From NCBI GenBank assembly GCA_023431725.1, contig JAEYVN010000357.1, forward strand, positions 1 through 5,237: a stretch of 5,237 bases of DNA, in the 5' to 3' direction. Of the stretch, positions 1-5,237 are shown one piece after another; position 1 is the first letter of the stretch; each line of letters begins with the position of its first letter. The position numbers and the translations under genes are program-made. The notes beneath the pieces were generated by a model. That model did no database searches and was not told where the DNA came from. It worked only from the letters and a program-made list of their open reading frames with translations. The DNA is from Pseudomonadota bacterium (GTDB taxonomy: Bacteria > Pseudomonadota > Alphaproteobacteria > Rhizobiales > Xanthobacteraceae).

Positions 1-15
1 TTCGGTAATTTCCGC

Positions 16-47
16 GACGGCTTTGGACCAGCTGGGTCAAAGCCGTC
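16..47 (+). terminator. Probable intrinsic terminator of an upstream gene outside the window
   Basis: A 10-bp perfect stem (GACGGCTTTG pairing with CAAAGCCGTC) continues past one bulged G into a further 3 bp (ACC/GGT), closing a 5-base AGCTG loop. Pairing can extend outward by a few bases, including one G-U, to about 13-50. The right side is followed by a moderately T-rich stretch (52-59) rather than a clean U-tract. A TAA at 6-8 could be the stop codon of the gene that this hairpin terminates, but too little of that gene is present to identify it. The stem is seen directly; the terminator role is inferred. It could instead be a structured element in the hslO leader. Confidence 0.55.
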
Positions 48-162
48 GTGATTGTTTCTGACATATCCGGACCCGGTGTCGTTCGCTCGTCACTGTCCCG
101 CTGCAGCGAAAACAGATGGTTTCGCCAGCGGATAAACGTCTTTCAACTTCGGCGCGGCCCCC

Positions 163-1170
163 ATGAACATCGAAATCCCGACCCGTACTCCCTCTCCCCA
201 ATCGATCGACGATACCATCCTGCCTTTCGAAGTGGCGGCGCTGGATCTGCGTGGCCGCGTGGTGCGGCTGGGGCCGGCGGTCGATGAAATCCTGGCGCGG
301 CACGATTATCCGCTGCCGGTTTCGAAGCTTCTGGGCGAAGCCATCGCGCTGGCGGCGCTGTTCGGCTCGTCGCTGAAATTCGATGGCCGCTTTATCATGC
401 AGACGCAGAGCGATGGTCCGGTTCGCATGCTGGTGGTCGATTACGCGACCGGCGGGCGCATCCGCGCCTGCGCGCGGTTCGATCGTGCGCGCGTTGCCGC
501 GGCCACTGCCGAGGGCAAGGATTCTCCCGGCGAATTGCTGGGCAACGGGCATCTGGCGATGACCATCGATCAGGGCGCCGACATGAACCGCTATCAGGGC
601 GTGGTCGCGCTTGACGGCGGCGGGCTGGAAAATGCCGCGCATGAATATTTCCTGCGCTCGGAGCAGATTCCGACGCGCGTGCGTCTTGCCGTGGCCGAGG
701 AGCTACGCTCCGGCGATCACGGTGCGACCCATCGCTGGCGCGCGGGCGGCATCATGCTGCAATTCCTGCCGAAGTCGGAGGATCGCATGCGCGCGTCCGA
801 TCTCGACCCGGGCGATGCGCCGGAAGGTACTGAAATCCATGTTTCGCCGGAAGACGACGCTTGGGTGGAAGGCAAGGCACTGATCGAAACGGTCGAGGAT
901 ATCGAGCTGATCGATCCGGATCTGTCGACCGAGCAGCTGGTCTATCGCCTGTTCCATGAGCGCGGCGTGCGCGTCTTCGACAACGCCAATGTCGAGGCGC
1001 AATGCTCGTGTTCGCGCGGCAGCGTCGAGGCGATGCTCAAGAGCTTCTCGCAGGATGATCGCGACCACATGGTCGAGAACGGCAAGATCGGCGTGACCTG
1101 CGAGTTCTGCAATCGCACTTATGACTTCGCGCCCGATGAGATCGGCGCGAATGAAGAGGGAGCTCAATAG
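163..1170 (+). CDS. hslO: Hsp33 redox-regulated molecular chaperone (HslO)
   Basis: This 335-residue protein is a cytoplasmic holdase chaperone of the Hsp33 family. In that family, oxidative stress oxidises a zinc-bound cysteine cluster, and the protein unfolds partly, dimerises and binds unfolding clients. The N-terminal core is recognisable from the segment starting near residue 20 (LPFEVAALDLRGRVVRLGPA) through the GPVRMLVVDY stretch. The C-terminal redox switch is complete: C281-S-C283 and C313-E-F-C316, separated by 29 residues, matching the family pattern CxC-x(27-32)-CxxC. The protein is longer than E. coli Hsp33 (about 290 residues), with extra length at the N-terminus and in the middle. 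The ATG at 163 is the first plausible start in the open frame, but it has no clear Shine-Dalgarno sequence (the upstream bases are C-rich), so the exact start is moderately certain. It converges on apaG. I see no convincing heat-shock promoter. Confidence 0.95.
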   Translation: MNIEIPTRTPSPQSIDDTILPFEVAALDLRGRVVRLGPAVDEILARHDYPLPVSKLLGEAIALAALFGSSLKFDGRFIMQTQSDGPVRMLVVDYATGGRIRACARFDRARVAAATAEGKDSPGELLGNGHLAMTIDQGADMNRYQGVVALDGGGLENAAHEYFLRSEQIPTRVRLAVAEELRSGDHGATHRWRAGGIMLQFLPKSEDRMRASDLDPGDAPEGTEIHVSPEDDAWVEGKALIETVEDIELIDPDLSTEQLVYRLFHERGVRVFDNANVEAQCSCSRGSVEAMLKSFSQDDRDHMVENGKIGVTCEFCNRTYDFAPDEIGANEEGAQ

Positions 1171-1177
1171 CTCCGTC

Positions 1178-1259
1178 GTCATGCCCGGCCTTGTGCCGGG
1201 CATCCACGCTTTCTTTGTTGCTGCCAAGACGTGGATGGCCGGACAAGCCCGGCCATGAC
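1178..1259. repeat. Palindromic intergenic repeat element (two nested hairpins forming a large inverted repeat)
   Basis: Two arms, 1178-1208 and 1230-1259, are imperfect inverted copies of each other. Each begins (or ends, on the other strand) with GTCATG, continues with CCGG/CTTGT/CCGG blocks and reaches CATCCACG next to the 21-bp centre. Each arm also folds on itself: ATGCCCGG/CCGGGCAT (1181-1188 with 1196-1203) and ATGGCCGG/CCGGCCAT (1235-1242 with 1249-1256), each with a 6-7 base loop. The element fills most of the gap between the stop codons of two convergent genes. I recognise the sequence type as a dispersed repeat frequent in Bradyrhizobium and relatives, where its translation is often mis-called as small proteins containing 'AWMPGTRPGMT'. 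It may also act as a bidirectional terminator, which is inferred from its position. Confidence 0.8.
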
Positions 1260-1283
1260 AATATCAATACGACTGACCCAATC

Positions 1284-1676
1284 TCAATTGATCGTCCGTG
1301 ACGCATGCACGCAGTCGAGCGAGAAGGCGGGGATCTCGATGTCGAAATGCTCGCCGCTGTCACTGACCATGCCGTAGCTGCCGAGCATGAAGCCGGATGG
1401 CGTCGGCAACGGGACGCCGCTGGTATATTCGAAGCTGTTGCCGGGTTCGATCACCGGCTCTTCCCCGACGACCCCGGCTCCACGAACCTCCTGAATGCGG
1501 CCCTGGCCATCGGTTATGTGCCAGTAGCGTGTTTTCAGCTGGACGGTTTCGTCGCCGTTGTTGGAAATCTCGATCGTGTAGGCCCAGAAGTATTGTCCCT
1601 TGTCCGGCGCCGAGCGGTCGGCCAGGAAACGAGGGGAGACCGTCACCTCGATATTGCGTGTAACGGCGCGGTACAT
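1284..1676 (-). CDS. apaG: ApaG (DUF525) family protein
   Basis: This 130-residue protein is essentially one ApaG/DUF525 domain with an Fn3-like beta-sandwich fold. Recognisable blocks are the start MYRAVTRNIEVTVSPRF, the strand YFWAYTIEISN (residues 29-39), the glycine motif GAGVVG (GxGxxG, residues 66-71), and the family-typical GEEPVIEPGNSFEYTSG with PLPTPSGFMLGSYGM (71-103). The biochemical role of ApaG is unsettled. The name comes from the E. coli apaGH cluster, and mutants in enterobacteria were linked to cobalt resistance and magnesium efflux, hence the database name 'Co2+/Mg2+ efflux protein'. The protein has no membrane segment, so it is not itself a transporter. The frame stays open to an ATG at 1757, but the start at 1676 gives the normal family length and N-terminus. 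A GAGAGAG stretch lies about 15 bases upstream, rather far for a ribosome site. It is transcribed away from the OpgC operon. Confidence 0.93.
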   Translation of the reverse strand: MYRAVTRNIEVTVSPRFLADRSAPDKGQYFWAYTIEISNNGDETVQLKTRYWHITDGQGRIQEVRGAGVVGEEPVIEPGNSFEYTSGVPLPTPSGFMLGSYGMVSDSGEHFDIEIPAFSLDCVHASRTIN

Positions 1677-1818
1677 GGCCAACGATCCGAACTCTCTCTT
1701 GAACCTTAAATCCGGCAAATATTTTTCTACAAATACCAGCAACGCCGTGGCTTGCAACCGTCGATAGCCTCGGCAATTGTCCTGCCGATCCAGCCGCCCT
1801 TACGGAACAACGCAACTG
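1677..1818. promoter_or_regulatory. Divergent intergenic region between apaG and the OpgC-SGNH operon
   Basis: This 142-bp spacer must hold the promoters of both divergent transcription units unless a start codon is misplaced. It contains a distinct AT-rich patch (about 1699-1735, with TTAAAT and AAATATTTTT) in otherwise GC-rich DNA, as expected of a promoter region. I could not find a convincing -35/-10 pair on either strand. On the minus strand TTGTAG and TTAAGG are 17 bases apart but match the consensus poorly. No operator palindrome stands out. Confidence 0.35.
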
Positions 1819-2985
1819 ATGGATTCAGCGATCCCGACCGACCGCGACCTGCGGCTCGACCTGTTTCGCGGCCTGGCGCTGTGGCTAATCTATCTCGACC
1901 ACATTCCATCGAACATCGTCGCCTGGATCACGATCCGCAATTACGGCTTCAGCGACGCAACCGAAATTTTCATCTTCATTTCCGGGTTCACCGCCGCCTT
2001 CGTATATGGGCGGGCGATGCGCGATTATGGGTTCGTGGTGTCCAGCGCGCGCATCCTGAAACGCGCGTGGCAGATCTATGTCGCGCATATCTTCCTGTTC
2101 GTGATCTATATGGGCCAGATCGCCTATGTGGCGCGCGGCTTTCAAAACCCGCTGTATGCGGAAGAAATGAACATCCTCGAGTTCCTGCAGCAGCCCGACA
2201 TCATTCTGGTGCAGGCGCTGCTGCTGAAGTTCAAGCCCGTCAACATGGACGTGCTGCCACTTTACATCGTGCTGATGACGACCTTTCCGCCGGTGCTGTG
2301 GCTGCTGCTGCGCAATTCGACGCTGGCACTCGCGCTCTCGCTGCTGCTGTACATCCTGACCTGGGAATTCGGCTGGAACCTGCCGGCGTATCCCGGTGGC
2401 GGCTGGATTTTCAATCCATTCGCCTGGCAGCTCCTATTCGTTTTCGGTGCGTGGTGCGCGCTGGGCGGCGCGGCGCGACTGCAAGGGTTCCTCCATTCAC
2501 GCATCACCCTGACCGTCGCCATCGCCTATCTGGTATTCGCCTTCGGCATCACAATGACCTGGCATATCCCGCAGCTTGCGCCCTATGTGCCGCGGTGGCT
2601 GGCGGAACTGATCTACCCGATCGACAAGACCAACCTGGACGTGCTGCGCTTTGGGCATTTCCTCGCTTTGGCCACTGTGACCGTCTATTTTATCCCCAAG
2701 GACTGGGCACCCCTCAAGTCGCTCTGGTTGCGGCCCGCCATCCTGTGCGGACAACATTCGCTGGAAATTTTCTGTCTGGGCGTCTTTTTGGCGTTCGCGG
2801 CCTATTTCGTGAAGGTGGAGGTTTCGCCCGGCATCCCGATGCAGATCGCTGTCAGTGCATTAGGCATTTTAATAATGATTGCAGTGGCCTGGCTGCTATC
2901 ATGGTACAAGGGTGCCACAGGTCGGAAAGCCGTCTCGCGGACGGGGCGTGCCCCGGATGCGGACCTCGCAGGAGGCGAGGGATGA
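1819..2985 (+). CDS. OpgC-family membrane acyltransferase
   Basis: This 388-residue polytopic inner-membrane protein has roughly ten hydrophobic segments and belongs to the OpgC family (OpgC_C, related to the acyltransferase-3 group). E. coli OpgC transfers succinyl groups to osmoregulated periplasmic glucans. Hallmarks are the N-terminal RDLRLDLFRGLALWLIYLDH (residues 9-28, with D14, R17, D27 and H28 as likely functional residues), SDATEIFIFISGF (45-57), TNLDVLRFGHFLALA (271-285) and GQHSLEIFCLGVF (311-323). Hydrophobic stretches lie near 13-31, 47-64, 88-106, 145-165, 167-184, 200-218, 230-248, 277-292, 308-330 and 342-362. A polar, probably cytoplasmic tail of about 25 residues ends the protein. 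The frame is open to an ATG at 1777, but the ATG at 1819 sits just before the conserved RDxRLD block and removes an atypical arginine-rich lead. It is the first gene of a three-gene operon, and its stop overlaps the next start (ATGA). The acyl donor, acceptor and exact product are not determinable here, so I give no symbol. Confidence 0.88.
   Translation: MDSAIPTDRDLRLDLFRGLALWLIYLDHIPSNIVAWITIRNYGFSDATEIFIFISGFTAAFVYGRAMRDYGFVVSSARILKRAWQIYVAHIFLFVIYMGQIAYVARGFQNPLYAEEMNILEFLQQPDIILVQALLLKFKPVNMDVLPLYIVLMTTFPPVLWLLLRNSTLALALSLLLYILTWEFGWNLPAYPGGGWIFNPFAWQLLFVFGAWCALGGAARLQGFLHSRITLTVAIAYLVFAFGITMTWHIPQLAPYVPRWLAELIYPIDKTNLDVLRFGHFLALATVTVYFIPKDWAPLKSLWLRPAILCGQHSLEIFCLGVFLAFAAYFVKVEVSPGIPMQIAVSALGILIMIAVAWLLSWYKGATGRKAVSRTGRAPDADLAGGEG
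2970..2975 (+). promoter_or_regulatory. Strong Shine-Dalgarno (AGGAGG) for the first SGNH gene, inside the end of the OpgC gene
   Basis: A consensus AGGAGG lies six bases before the ATG at 2982 and within the last codons of the OpgC gene. With the ATGA stop/start overlap at 2982-2985 it fixes the start of the next gene. The coupled gene can therefore be translated both by re-initiation and by independent ribosome entry. It is much stronger than the sites seen ahead of the other genes in the window. Confidence 0.8.
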
Positions 2986-3755
2986 AAGCAGTGGTTTTGG
3001 GACTATTGGCATCGTTGATCGCAGTGGTCCCAGGCCACGCGCAGGTGCCGATTCCGGCGCCCGAAACCGATCCCTGCGAAGTTCCCGGCTACATCCTGTT
3101 CGGTGACGCCAAGCTCGAGCACGTCAAGAAGGCCGTCGAGGAGCACAAGAAACTCACAATCCTGGTGATAGGTTCGGGCTCCTCGGCTCTGCCAGGGACG
3201 GAAGGGGCCAGTAAATCCTATCCCGGCCGCCTGGAAGACCTGCTGCGCAAGCGCTTCCCGGATGTCGCGATCAAGGTGGTGAGCGTTGCCAAGCCGCGAT
3301 TGACCACGGCCGACATGACCCAGGGAATTGACAAGGTTTTGATGGAGCAGAAGCCTGATCTCGTGATCTGGCAGACCGGAACCGTGGATGCCATGCGCGG
3401 CGTTGACCCGGAGAGCTTCCGTGCGTCACTCGATGAAGGGATCGATCACGTGGCCGAAAACGGTGCCGACCTGATCCTGATGAACATGCAATATTCGCCG
3501 CGCACCGAGACGATGATCGCGCTGGGCAATTATGCCGACATCATGCGCGTCGTGTCGCGCGATCGCGAAGTGCCCTTATTCGATCGCCGTGAAATCATGC
3601 GGTACTGGAACGACAACGGAAATTTCGATCTCAATCTTGCCACCAAGGATGTCGCAACGGCGTACAAGGTCCATGATTGCCTTGGCCGCGCGCTGGCGTC
3701 GCTTGTGGTTGAAGCCGCCAATCTTGACGGCGTCAAAACGAGGCCGACGCAATGA
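2982..3755 (+). CDS. Exported SGNH/GDSL-fold protein lacking catalytic residues (predicted pseudoenzyme)
   Basis: This 257-residue protein has an N-terminal signal peptide: K2, a hydrophobic core at about 3-17, and probable cleavage after GHA (residue 20). It is therefore predicted to be periplasmic. It is a diverged paralogue of the gene immediately downstream. From C32 to about residue 140 the two align without gaps at an offset of 20, with about 30% identity by hand count. Shared landmarks are KSYPxRL (78-84), RFP (91-93), KPDLxxWQxGTxD (124-136) and a C-terminal CL (233-234). The catalytic positions differ: the nucleophile Ser is G66 (motif GSGSSA), the block II Gly is R106, the block III Asn is V135 (GTVD instead of GTND), and the Asp and His of DxxH are K222 and A225. 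The fold seems kept but hydrolase or transferase chemistry should be absent, so a scaffold or glycan-binding role is inferred. S67, S68 and H231 are nearby alternatives if the alignment is wrong. The start is fixed by AGGAGG and the ATGA overlap. Confidence 0.85.
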   Translation: MKAVVLGLLASLIAVVPGHAQVPIPAPETDPCEVPGYILFGDAKLEHVKKAVEEHKKLTILVIGSGSSALPGTEGASKSYPGRLEDLLRKRFPDVAIKVVSVAKPRLTTADMTQGIDKVLMEQKPDLVIWQTGTVDAMRGVDPESFRASLDEGIDHVAENGADLILMNMQYSPRTETMIALGNYADIMRVVSRDREVPLFDRREIMRYWNDNGNFDLNLATKDVATAYKVHDCLGRALASLVVEAANLDGVKTRPTQ

Positions 3756-4594
3756 CGACGTCTTTTACCCGCCCTTTTCAGGTAGCAACATGTCGGGGAG
3801 GTGCCTGGCTGGTCGCGATGGCTTGTGCCGTGACGATGACAGGCGGCGCGCATGCTGAAGACAAGGTGGTCACGCAGCCTGCCGTCATCCAGGCAACGCC
3901 CGTCTGTGCCGCGCCGGACGACATGACGCGGCTGATGAATCCGCTGGCGCGCACCGGCAAGCTGCTCGCGGCCGGTGAGCCGGTGAAGATTGTTGCGGTC
4001 GGCTCGTCGTCGACGGCCGGTGCCTTCGCAAGCTCACCCGACAAGTCCTATCCGGCCCGCCTCGCCGTCGAGTTGCAAGAACGGTTTCCCGGTCAGCCGA
4101 TCGCCGTCATCAACCGCGGCGTGAACGGCGAGGAAGCGCCCGATAATCTGGCGCGCCTCGACAAGGATGTCATTGGTGAGAAGCCGGATCTGATCCTCTG
4201 GCAGGTCGGCACCAACGACGTGCTGCGCGACCAGGCGATGGGGGCCACCAATGTGCGGCTTCTCGAAGGGCTGAAGCGCATGAAGGCGTCTGGCGCAGAC
4301 GTGATCCTGATCGATCCGCAATTCGCTCCGATGGTCGTGGCGAAGAAGGACACCGTGGCCATGGTGCATTTGCTCGCCAGCACGGCCAAGGCGCAGAATG
4401 TCGACCTTTTCCAGCGGTTCGCCGTGATGCGCCACTGGCGGCAGGTCGCCCATCTGCCGTTCTCGGCCTTCATCTCGGCCGACGACCTGCACATGAACGA
4501 CTGGAGCTACGGCTGCCTCGCCAAGCTTCTTGGCCGGGCCATCGCCGAAGCGGCGACCCGCACCACCCTGACGGCGACCGCCGGCAAGCACTGA
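3752..4594 (+). CDS. Exported SGNH/GDSL-family esterase or acyltransferase, catalytically complete
   Basis: This 280-residue protein starts with a long signal peptide (R7 and R15, hydrophobic core at about 18-30, probable cleavage after AHA at residue 35), so the mature enzyme should be periplasmic. The SGNH blocks are all present: block I GSSSTAG (nucleophile S86 by alignment with GDSL), block II NRGVNGE (oxyanion Gly G126), block III GTND (N155) and block V DDLH (D244 and H247). Family members include esterases, lysophospholipases and carbohydrate O-acetyl esterases or transferases. Export and coupling to an OpgC-type membrane acyltransferase favour an acyl group on a periplasmic or surface glycan as substrate, which is inference. 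C52 and C255 match C32 and C233 of the upstream paralogue and may form a disulfide. The start overlaps the upstream stop (ATGA, 3752-3755), with GAGG at 3740-3743 as a fair ribosome site. It is the last gene of the operon. Confidence 0.88.
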   Translation: MTTSFTRPFQVATCRGGAWLVAMACAVTMTGGAHAEDKVVTQPAVIQATPVCAAPDDMTRLMNPLARTGKLLAAGEPVKIVAVGSSSTAGAFASSPDKSYPARLAVELQERFPGQPIAVINRGVNGEEAPDNLARLDKDVIGEKPDLILWQVGTNDVLRDQAMGATNVRLLEGLKRMKASGADVILIDPQFAPMVVAKKDTVAMVHLLASTAKAQNVDLFQRFAVMRHWRQVAHLPFSAFISADDLHMNDWSYGCLAKLLGRAIAEAATRTTLTATAGKH

Positions 4595-4618
4595 AATCGC
4601 GGTAAATCCACGTAATCT

Positions 4619-4669
4619 CACGAAAGAACGGGATAATTGCGCCCCCGCGCCGGGGCACGGCTTTTCGTG
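4619..4669 (+). terminator. Possible terminator structure after the SGNH operon
   Basis: An outer 7-bp stem, CACGAAA (4619-4625) with TTTCGTG (4663-4669), encloses a GC-rich hairpin GCCCC/GGGGC (4641-4645 with 4652-4656). A competing small stem, CACG/CGTG (4656-4659 with 4666-4669), uses the same right side. There is no U-tract directly after it, and the next T-run is at 4691-4695. Its position, 25 bases after the stop of the last operon gene, fits a terminator. The inner stem is short and the structure is weak evidence on its own. Confidence 0.3.
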
Positions 4670-4719
4670 GCAGGGGCTGTGCTTTAGACGCTTTTGTTCC
4701 TGCAAGGACGGAGTGCGGC

Positions 4720-5237
4720 TTGGCATCCCTTTTCGCGACCGCCGACAACGGCATCCTGACCGACCGCATGATCGCGGAAATGACGCTGGCCGGGCATATC
4801 CTGCCGTCGGCGCCATACGCCGACGACCAAGTGCAGCCGGCCAGCCTCGACTTGCGGCTTGGGCCGATCGCCTATCGCGTGCGGGCGAGTTTCCTGCCGG
4901 GGCCAGGCGCGACGGTTGAGCAGCGGATCAAGGATCTGCAGCTCCACATCATCGCGCTGAACGATGGCGCGGTGTTGGAAACCGGCTGCGTCTATATCGT
5001 GCCGCTGATGGAAAGCCTGTCGCTGCCGGCGGACATTTCCGCGACCGCCAATCAGATAAGCTCGAGCGGCCGCATCGACGTCTTCACCCGCGTCATCGCC
5101 GATCGTTCGCGCGGGTTTGATCAAGTCGCGCCGGGCTATCAGGGGCCGCTCTATGCCGAGATTTCCCCTCGCACCTTCCCGGTGCTGGTGCGGCAGGGCT
5201 CGCGGCTGTCGCAGATCCGTTTCCGCCGTGGCGATAC
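4720..5237 (+). CDS. dcd: 2'-deoxycytidine 5'-triphosphate deaminase, N-terminal part (runs off the right edge)
   Basis: The 172 visible codons encode a dCTP deaminase of the dUTPase-like superfamily, which converts dCTP to dUTP and supplies dUMP for thymidylate synthesis in the cytoplasm. Visible family blocks are QPASLDLRLG (residues 39-48), NQISSSGRIDVFTR (positions about 111-124, with S114-S116 and R118 matching the substrate-site Ser/Arg of E. coli Dcd), and YQGPLYAEIS, where E147 matches the catalytic Glu. The sequence resembles the long alphaproteobacterial form of about 350-370 residues rather than the roughly 190-residue E. coli enzyme, so about half of the gene is probably missing. 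There is no ATG or GTG at the expected N-terminus. TTG at 4720 is the best start, with GGAG (4710-4713) six bases and AAGGA (4704-4708) eleven bases upstream. The next in-frame ATG, at 4768, would cut into the conserved start. The GTG at 4713 is in another frame. Confidence 0.88.
   Translation, partial: MASLFATADNGILTDRMIAEMTLAGHILPSAPYADDQVQPASLDLRLGPIAYRVRASFLPGPGATVEQRIKDLQLHIIALNDGAVLETGCVYIVPLMESLSLPADISATANQISSSGRIDVFTRVIADRSRGFDQVAPGYQGPLYAEISPRTFPVLVRQGSRLSQIRFRRGD

Noticed and set aside
157..166. CCCCCATGAA resembling a heat-shock (sigma-32) -10 box at the hslO start.
   Set aside because: It overlaps the start codon and there is no CTTGAA-like -35 at the right distance, so it is most likely coincidence.
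703..1227. A minus-strand open frame of 174 codons overlapping the end of hslO.
   Set aside because: Its N-terminus is the translation of the palindromic repeat (the WMPGTRPGM type) and the rest is antisense to hslO. This is a known mis-annotation pattern, not a gene.
1305..1709. A plus-strand open frame of 134 codons antisense to apaG.
   Set aside because: The minus strand here encodes a clear ApaG domain; the plus-strand product has no family features.
1677..1757. A longer apaG reading frame starting at 1757 (27 extra residues).
   Set aside because: ApaG proteins are about 125-130 residues and begin near MYRAVTRNI; the extra segment would use up most of the divergent spacer, including its AT-rich part.
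1752..2981. A long open frame that runs through the OpgC gene in a second frame and continues in-frame into the first SGNH gene, giving an apparent 667-residue protein.
   Set aside because: The first 410 residues are Pro/Arg/Ala-rich with no domain or membrane pattern, typical of a shifted frame in GC-rich DNA. The real SGNH start is fixed by AGGAGG, a signal peptide and the ATGA overlap. No frameshift is needed because both proteins are complete.
4034..4816. A 260-codon open frame on the minus strand across the second SGNH gene and the spacer before dcd.
   Set aside because: It is Arg/His/Gly-rich without recognisable motifs and lies opposite a convincing SGNH gene; it is an antisense shadow of high-GC codon usage.

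Overview
The window is high-GC, densely coding DNA that looks like an alphaproteobacterial chromosome, most likely Hyphomicrobiales and perhaps the Bradyrhizobium/Rhodopseudomonas/Afipia group (Nitrobacteraceae). Three things suggest this: a long-form alphaproteobacterial dCTP deaminase, an OpgC-type membrane protein, and between two convergent genes a palindromic repeat of the 'GTCATG-CCGG-CTTGT-CCGG-CATCCACG' type that I recall as common in that group. The assignment comes from recognition, not from a search.

Layout from left to right. Positions 1-162 hold a strong stem-loop (about 16-47), probably the terminator of a gene lying off the left edge, and the leader of hslO. hslO (163-1170, +) encodes the redox-regulated chaperone Hsp33 with its complete four-cysteine zinc switch. 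The 113-bp gap between the convergent hslO and apaG is mostly filled by the palindromic repeat (1178-1259). apaG (1284-1676, -) encodes an ApaG/DUF525 protein. A 142-bp divergent spacer with an AT-rich patch follows.

Next comes a tightly coupled three-gene operon on the plus strand (1819-4594). It encodes an OpgC-family polytopic membrane acyltransferase and two exported SGNH/GDSL-hydrolase paralogues. Both junctions are 4-base ATGA overlaps. The last gene has the full set of SGNH catalytic residues. The middle gene keeps the fold landmarks and a conserved cysteine pair but has lost all five catalytic positions by ungapped alignment, so it reads as a pseudoenzyme. A membrane acyltransferase plus an exported SGNH protein resembles known two-part systems that O-acylate cell-surface or periplasmic glycans. 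I infer that this operon decorates a periplasmic glycan, possibly an osmoregulated periplasmic glucan, with an acyl group; the substrate cannot be read from the sequence.

After a 125-bp spacer with a possible weak terminator, a dCTP deaminase gene begins at a TTG codon (4720) and runs off the right edge. The hslO, apaG and dcd genes look like ordinary housekeeping genes. The three-gene operon is the part worth a second look.
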